From an uncultured Muribaculaceae bacterium (lineage in GTDB: Bacteria; Bacteroidota; Bacteroidia; Bacteroidales; Muribaculaceae), in contig CAJTZS010000077.1 in assembly GCA_910584055.1 (NCBI GenBank), positions 1 to 10,257 of the forward strand: DNA of 10,257 bases, read 5' to 3'. Within the stretch, counting starts at the first letter, position 1. Each line of letters begins with the position of its first letter. This document shows positions 5,641 through 10,257 of the stretch, piece by piece. The notes under the pieces were generated by a model. The model was not told the DNA's origin and ran no database searches. It saw only the letters and a program-made list of their open reading frames with translations. A program made the translations under genes and the position numbers.

Positions 5641-5723
5641 TGATTCAACGTCTTAATGTTTTTGTTTCATTTTGACGTGGATTAAGTGGTGGACATCGGG
5701 AGGGATACCCGATGTCCTTTTTT
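5641..5723 (+). ncRNA. Candidate small RNA, RteR-like by position
   Basis: A promoter box, a structured segment with no ORF and an intrinsic terminator define an RNA of about 80 nt. Hairpin 1 pairs 5637-5652 with 5674-5688: 15 pairs including two G-U, one bulged A at 5647, and a 21-nt U-rich loop. If transcription starts near 5641, 12 pairs remain in the RNA. Hairpin 2 is the terminator. The 3' arm of hairpin 1 (5678-5690) is antisense to the leader motif found before three genes of the window. In CTnDOT the small RNA gene rteR (about 90 nt) lies directly downstream of exc and lowers tra gene expression, which is the same relative position. The start, independent expression and targets are inferred. 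The same structures could instead be an attenuator for the DUF1896 gene. Confidence 0.6.
5691..5723 (+). terminator. Perfect intrinsic terminator ahead of the DUF1896 gene
   Basis: GGACATCGGG (5691-5700) and CCCGATGTCC (5708-5717) are perfect 10-bp complements around a 7-nt loop, followed by six T residues (5718-5723). It sits between a promoter and the next gene, so either the promoter serves a short RNA or the terminator controls read-through. Confidence 0.9.
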
Positions 5724-5732
5724 CACACACAT

Positions 5733-5744
5733 ACTATCACACAC
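5733..5744 (+). repeat. Shared leader 12-mer ACTATCACACAC
   Basis: This is identical to 2772-2783, and both copies lie in the leaders of genes within the same cluster. The surrounding bases are also CA-rich in both. It may be an RNA element or a remnant of shared leader origin; there is no known family to name. Confidence 0.45.
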
Positions 5745-5779
5745 CGAGGACGCCGGTAAACCACTAATCCCGAATCCCG

Positions 5780-6226
5780 ATGAAACATATAGTTGAATCA
5801 CGGGAGATGGACGATTACCGCGTCTATCTCCAAGGTCATCTGCGTGACCATCATTTCCCCCAGAGAAACAATCAGAAATTCATAGACCAGCGTGTAGATG
5901 CCGCCTATGACAAGTTTATAACCCTACGTCTTGAAGGCAAGTCGGTACATATTGCCCAAGAAATGGCGATGCGCACACTGCTTGATGGTCTTTATGTCTC
6001 CCGCTACGATGTAATATATAATGTGGTGGAGGAAAACCTCTGGCTCCGTCTTCCACAGCAATACTGGCCGGACTTCACCGTCCATCTTCTCAGGCTGAAA
6101 CCGGTCAAGGATATTCTCGACCGTTACGAGGTGAACGGCGATTTCCTCAGCAGGGAAACACATAAGCCCATGCTGACTGAACTGCTTGGTACAATCTCTG
6201 ACATACTTGACGGCTATGAGTTATAA
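5780..6226 (+). CDS. DUF1896 family protein
   Basis: This 148-residue protein matches the DUF1896 family as I know it from Bacteroidetes mobile elements. It has DYRVYLQGHLRDHHFP near the N-terminus (12-27), QRVDAAYDKFITLRLEGKSVHIAQEMAMRTLLDGLYVSRYDVIYNVV-type helices (37-83), and a C-terminal half ending in LTELLGTISDILDGYEL-like sequence. It is mostly helical and soluble, and the function is unknown. The gene regularly precedes the giant methylase-helicase gene in such elements. Here the two overlap by 11 nt, so they are probably translationally coupled. Its leader includes CCACTAATCC (5761-5770), a one-base-deletion form of the leader motif. The perfect terminator upstream means expression needs read-through, antitermination or a weak promoter between 5724 and 5779 that I do not recognise. 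Confidence 0.93.
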   Translation: MKHIVESREMDDYRVYLQGHLRDHHFPQRNNQKFIDQRVDAAYDKFITLRLEGKSVHIAQEMAMRTLLDGLYVSRYDVIYNVVEENLWLRLPQQYWPDFTVHLLRLKPVKDILDRYEVNGDFLSRETHKPMLTELLGTISDILDGYEL

Positions 6227-9200
6227 CCGCCTTCAAGTTATGCGCGACAACATCGAGGCTATTCGTATGGCGTTTAGCCTCGGTGTCAAAGGGCGTGGGG
6301 CGCAGACTGCCGAGGAAATTGCAGTGCTGCGCAAGTATGCCGGATTCGGCGGGTTAAAATGTATCCTGAATGATGCCAACGAGCTGGCGGATGCCGCCAA
6401 GTGGAGCAAGTCCGACATTGAGTTGTTTGCTCCGACTGTTGAACTGCGTCGGCTGATTCACGATTATAGCCACGATGACAGGGAGTTCAAGGATTATATG
6501 GATTCGCTGAAAGCCTCTGTGCTGACAGCGTTCTATACCGACAACCGAATTGTTGATGCCATTTCCGATGCACTGAAATATTCAGGTGTCGAGATAAAGA
6601 GTTTTCTTGAACCCTCTGCCGGTCAAGGGGCGTTTATCGACTCATTCCTGCGAAATGACAGATACCCCGGTGCCGAAGTCCTTGCATACGAAAAGGATTT
6701 GCTAACAGGCAAGATTCTGTCAGCCCTTCACCCGTCTATTCTGACTCGCATAGAAGGATTCGAGAAGATTGAACGCGACTTCAACGGATACTTCGATGTC
6801 GCCGCCTCCAATGTGCCTTTCGGTGATTTTGCGGTGGCGGACCCGGCGTATGCCGTGAGTAAGGAGATTGGCTATCGTCAGGCTTCCAAGTCGTTGCACA
6901 ATTATTTCTTTCTCAAAGGTCTCGACCAAGTGAGAGAAGGCGGTCTTATCGCCTTTATCACATCTCAGGGTGTGATGAACGCCGCCAGTCCGTTTGTCAG
7001 AATGGAATTGGTAAAACAAGCCGACCTTGTGGCGGCATTGCGATTACCGAACAATACATTCTCGGACAATGCCGGAACTGATGTAGGTTCTGACCTTATT
7101 ATATTGCAGAAACATTCTGGTAAGAAGGCCCTCTCTGCTGATGAGGAATTTTTCATTCAGTCGGTTGTTGATCGTGGCACTAAAGTCCCGGGCAACAAGT
7201 ATTTTCAGGCGTTTCCTCAGAATGTTATCTGCACTGACGCAAGGGTCGGCACTGACCAGTACGGCAAACCCGCTATCGTGTACCACCACGATGGCGGAGT
7301 CGATGGCATTGCCGAGGATTTGCGCAAGGCTCTCGATGAGTCGCTGCACCTGCGACTTAATATGGAATTATATAATTCCAATGGTGTCAAACCGCCTACG
7401 CCTGACTCGGTTACTCCACCTCCGACACCTAAGCAAGAGAAGAAGGTGGAACCGCAGAGGACAGAAAAGAAGTCGAGCCTTACTCAGACGCCTCTGATGA
7501 CACAGTATCAGGAAATGAAAAAGAAACATCCCGATGCTGTGCTTCTTTTCCGAGTGGGTGATTTCTATGAGATTTTCGGTAAGGATGCAGTGTCCGCCTC
7601 GGAAATATTGGGTATAACTTTGACCCGCAGAGCCAACGGCAAGGATAAGTATATTGAGTTGGCAGGTTTTCCGCATTATGCACTTGACACATACCTACCT
7701 AAACTCGTAAGAGCCGGTCAGCGCGTGGCAATCTGCGAGCAGTTGGAAGACCCGAAACTGAAAAGGACTACAACGCATAAAATTGTCGAAGATGTCAGAC
7801 CTGCGGTGCCAAAAGTGGAACCCACTCAGGAACCGACTCCCGATGAACCGTCAAAGCCGGAACCCGCTCCAGCCGAACCTTCTAAGCCGGAACCCGCTAA
7901 GGAGATTGAAACTGACGATCGCCCGGATTACAACGATAATCCCGACCCGCGTCTCTATGCCTACAATCTTTTCGGAGAGCTGGAGCCTATTGGTAAGCCT
8001 CGTCGTCAACCGAAACCAGCAGAAGATGCACCTAAGCCGAAACCGAGTGCCGAAGTCAAGGACATTCCCGTTAAAAAATTCCGCCCGCTCACTGAAAAAG
8101 AGCTGGAGTTATACGGTTCTCTGAACTGGGAAGATAATCCGCCCATCAACGGATTTTACGAGACAATGATGTCGATTGCCCACCGTCAGTTGGAGGAAAT
8201 GCGTCTGGAGCGTGAGGCCGAAGAAGCCGCAAGACAAGCCGCCGCTAATGGCGAGACCATTACAGAAGGTGGCACCACAATCCATCGCACCGAAGGTGAT
8301 TTCGTACCCGGACAACGCTCTACTGTCAAGGCAGAGCCTGTCGAAGTCGATATGTCGCCCCGTCCTTTCTCGGAGGACATTCAGTTCTTCCACCACAACG
8401 GCAGTATGGTCGTTCAGGACGGTCTTGTCGGTTTCCTTTCGGAAGTCCGCAAGAACGGTGCCACATTCAATCCGCTGTCCCTCAAACCTGAGCAGGCGAA
8501 ACGTGCCATGCTCTATGTTACCATGTCGGAAACATATCAGAAGCTCTACAATTACGAGGCTGAAACACATGAGGCAAGTGCCGAATTGCGCGAACACCTC
8601 AATCAGTATTACGATGAGTTTGTGGATAGGTTTGGCTATCTCAATGAGAAACAGAATGTCAAATTCATTCTCATGGACGCCAATGGACGTGACGCGCTTG
8701 CATTGGAACGTGGCGAAAACGGTCAGTTCGTAAAGGCTGATATTTTCGACCATCCTGTTTCATTCGCTATTGACGAGGTTACTTCGGTTGATACTCCTAT
8801 GGAGGCTCTTACAGCGTCGCTCAACAAATACGGCGAGGTCAATCTCGAATATATGTCGTCGCTGGTGGATATGAACGAAGATGCAATCACAGAAAGTCTT
8901 GAAGGACACATCTTCTATAATCCGCTTGTGGAGAATTATGAGATAAAGGGCCGCTTCATCGCCGGCAATGTAGTTGCCAAAGCCGAGGCTGTCCGTTCAT
9001 GGATTGACCGAGAGGAAGAACGTATCAAGGATTTTCCCGGTTATGACGGCATAGAACCATTCATCGCCATGTCGAAGGATTCCCTCAAAGCGTTGGAGGA
9101 AGCCCGGCCCCGCCGCATTGAGTTCGACGAGCTGGATTTCAACTTCGGCGAGCGATGGATCCCGACGGGCATCTATTCGGCATATATGTCGTATCTGTTC

Positions 9201-10257
9201 CATACCGATGTGAAGATTGCCTATTCATCTTCTATGGACGAGTATTCGGCAGAGGCATCGAGAAAGAATATGACAATCTGGGAGGAGTATTGTGTCAGAG
9301 GCTATTACCGCACATACGACGGTATGAACCTGCTGAAACACGCTCTCCACAACACCGTCCCCGACATCAAGAAGTCGGCAGGTAAGGATGACAACGGCAA
9401 CGACATAAAGGTGCCGGACAACGAGGCTATCCAGCTTGCCAACACAAAGATAGACGAGATACGAAACGGATTCAGCGACTGGCTTGAAGCACAGTCTCCT
9501 GAGTTCAAGGAACGTCTTGTGGATTTGTATAACAACAAGTTCAACTGTTTCGTGCGCCCGCAGTATGACGGTAGCCATCAAACATTCCCGGATCTGAACA
9601 TGAAACTGCTCGGAGACCGCTACGGAATCAACTCTATTTACCAGTCCCAAAAGGACTGTATATGGATGCTGAAACAGAACGGCGGCGGAATATGCGACCA
9701 CGAAGTGGGAACGGGTAAAACTCTGATAATGTGCATTGCAGCGCATGAGATGAAGCGTCTCGGGCTGGCACACAAACCGATGATTATCGGTCTGAAAGCC
9801 AACATCGCCGAGATTGCCATGACGTATCAGAGTGCTTATCCCAATGCCCGGATATTGTTTGCCGATGAAAAGAGTTTCAAGGCAGACAACCGCGTCAACT
9901 TCTTCAACCAGATCAAGAACAACGACTATGACTGCGTTATCATGTCTCATGACCAGTTCGGCAAGATACCGCAGTCGCCGGAGATGCAGCAGCAAATCCT
10001 TCAGGCGGAGCTTGATACGGTTGAGGAGAACCTCGAAGTGCTGAAACAGCAGGGCCACGACATCAGTCGCGGTATGCTCAAAGGTCTTATCAAGCGCAAG
10101 GAGAATCTTACCGCCAAGATAGCGACCATTCAGTATCAGATGGACCAGAATCGCGACAATGTCGTTGACTTCAAGCAGATGGGTATTGACCATATCTTTG
10201 TGGATGAGTCGCATTATCAGAACTTTTTACGGATTCCTGTTTTTGCGCATACCACTT
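6216..10257 (+). CDS. Giant N6-adenine methylase / MutS-I / helicase fusion (3' end outside window)
   Basis: The reading frame stays open for 1347 codons to the window edge. Residues about 1-130 match the family start (MSYNRLQVMRDNIEAIRMAF, KYAGFGGLKCIL). A methylase domain follows with SAM motif EPSAGQGAF (132-140) and catalytic motif NVPF (199-202), a variant of NPPY/F. Residues 425-524 resemble MutS domain I (TPLMTQYQEMKKKHPD, VGDFYEIF with F450 and E452, GFPHYALDTYLPKLV, VAICEQLEDP). A Pro/Lys/Glu linker (about 525-600) includes two copies of EPSKPEPA. A long middle region precedes an SF2/SNF2-type helicase with Walker A GTGKT (1165-1169) and DESH (1330-1333). Relatives from conjugative elements and P1 DarB-like antirestriction proteins suggest modification or protection of incoming element DNA. 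The ATG at 6216 matches the family N-terminus; the ATG at 6240 is an alternative. Confidence 0.96.
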   Translation, partial: MSYNRLQVMRDNIEAIRMAFSLGVKGRGAQTAEEIAVLRKYAGFGGLKCILNDANELADAAKWSKSDIELFAPTVELRRLIHDYSHDDREFKDYMDSLKASVLTAFYTDNRIVDAISDALKYSGVEIKSFLEPSAGQGAFIDSFLRNDRYPGAEVLAYEKDLLTGKILSALHPSILTRIEGFEKIERDFNGYFDVAASNVPFGDFAVADPAYAVSKEIGYRQASKSLHNYFFLKGLDQVREGGLIAFITSQGVMNAASPFVRMELVKQADLVAALRLPNNTFSDNAGTDVGSDLIILQKHSGKKALSADEEFFIQSVVDRGTKVPGNKYFQAFPQNVICTDARVGTDQYGKPAIVYHHDGGVDGIAEDLRKALDESLHLRLNMELYNSNGVKPPTPDSVTPPPTPKQEKKVEPQRTEKKSSLTQTPLMTQYQEMKKKHPDAVLLFRVGDFYEIFGKDAVSASEILGITLTRRANGKDKYIELAGFPHYALDTYLPKLVRAGQRVAICEQLEDPKLKRTTTHKIVEDVRPAVPKVEPTQEPTPDEPSKPEPAPAEPSKPEPAKEIETDDRPDYNDNPDPRLYAYNLFGELEPIGKPRRQPKPAEDAPKPKPSAEVKDIPVKKFRPLTEKELELYGSLNWEDNPPINGFYETMMSIAHRQLEEMRLEREAEEAARQAAANGETITEGGTTIHRTEGDFVPGQRSTVKAEPVEVDMSPRPFSEDIQFFHHNGSMVVQDGLVGFLSEVRKNGATFNPLSLKPEQAKRAMLYVTMSETYQKLYNYEAETHEASAELREHLNQYYDEFVDRFGYLNEKQNVKFILMDANGRDALALERGENGQFVKADIFDHPVSFAIDEVTSVDTPMEALTASLNKYGEVNLEYMSSLVDMNEDAITESLEGHIFYNPLVENYEIKGRFIAGNVVAKAEAVRSWIDREEERIKDFPGYDGIEPFIAMSKDSLKALEEARPRRIEFDELDFNFGERWIPTGIYSAYMSYLFHTDVKIAYSSSMDEYSAEASRKNMTIWEEYCVRGYYRTYDGMNLLKHALHNTVPDIKKSAGKDDNGNDIKVPDNEAIQLANTKIDEIRNGFSDWLEAQSPEFKERLVDLYNNKFNCFVRPQYDGSHQTFPDLNMKLLGDRYGINSIYQSQKDCIWMLKQNGGGICDHEVGTGKTLIMCIAAHEMKRLGLAHKPMIIGLKANIAEIAMTYQSAYPNARILFADEKSFKADNRVNFFNQIKNNDYDCVIMSHDQFGKIPQSPEMQQQILQAELDTVEENLEVLKQQGHDISRGMLKGLIKRKENLTAKIATIQYQMDQNRDNVVDFKQMGIDHIFVDESHYQNFLRIPVFAHTT

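Noticed and set aside
7141..8733. Plus-strand ORFs inside the methylase-helicase gene (for example 7141-7497, 7783-8124, 8176-8733)
   Set aside because: They are out of frame with the continuous 1347-codon reading frame and have Arg/Ser-rich shadow composition.
9225..10214. 329-codon minus-strand ORF
   Set aside because: It lies wholly opposite the helicase part of the giant gene, whose + frame carries Walker A and DESH motifs. The ORF is a shadow.

Overview
The window reads as one end of an integrative conjugative element (conjugative transposon) from a gut Bacteroidales bacterium. The support is threefold. The genes belong to families typical of Bacteroidetes elements: an IntDOT-type tyrosine integrase, DUF4099/DUF3945, DUF1896 and a giant methylase-helicase. 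At least two promoter-like sites fit the Bacteroides -7 consensus TAnnTTTG. The starts lack Shine-Dalgarno sequences and have A-rich leaders instead. All genes lie on the + strand. I cannot name the species.

Layout. Bases 1-701 hold no gene. They contain a strong terminator (96-130), a set of helically spaced AGTGCCA sites arranged as a 14-bp inverted repeat and a 103-nt imperfect direct repeat (194-460), and two palindromes. This looks like the arm of an attachment site plus the integrase control region. The integrase follows (702-1919) and ends at a 16-bp hairpin. Next comes a promoter preceded by a tandem 11-bp repeat. It leads into two small helix-turn-helix proteins overlapping by ATGA (2085-2450, 2447-2761), a DUF4099/DUF3945 protein (2840-4330) and a shortened, degenerate type IA topoisomerase (4442-5578). 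This order matches the CTnDOT excision operon xis2c-xis2d-orf3-exc.

Directly after the topoisomerase-like gene is a stand-alone transcription unit without an ORF. It has a TAACTTTG promoter, a 15-bp hairpin and a perfect intrinsic terminator, and predicts an RNA of about 80 nt (about 5641-5723). CTnDOT carries the small RNA gene rteR at this position. The RNA contains a stretch antisense to a motif, (A)CACTTAATCC, found just before the starts of the integrase, the first HTH gene and the topoisomerase-like gene. It could therefore regulate the integration/excision genes in trans. Alternatively the hairpins are an attenuator of the downstream genes.

The right part holds a DUF1896 gene (5780-6226). 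An 11-nt overlap links it to a very large gene (6216 to beyond the window end) encoding an N6-adenine methylase domain, a MutS mismatch-recognition-like domain I with an intact Phe-x-Glu motif, a long middle region and the start of an SF2/SNF2-type helicase. Together the genes suggest a module that integrates and excises the element, regulates that choice, and protects or processes its DNA after transfer.
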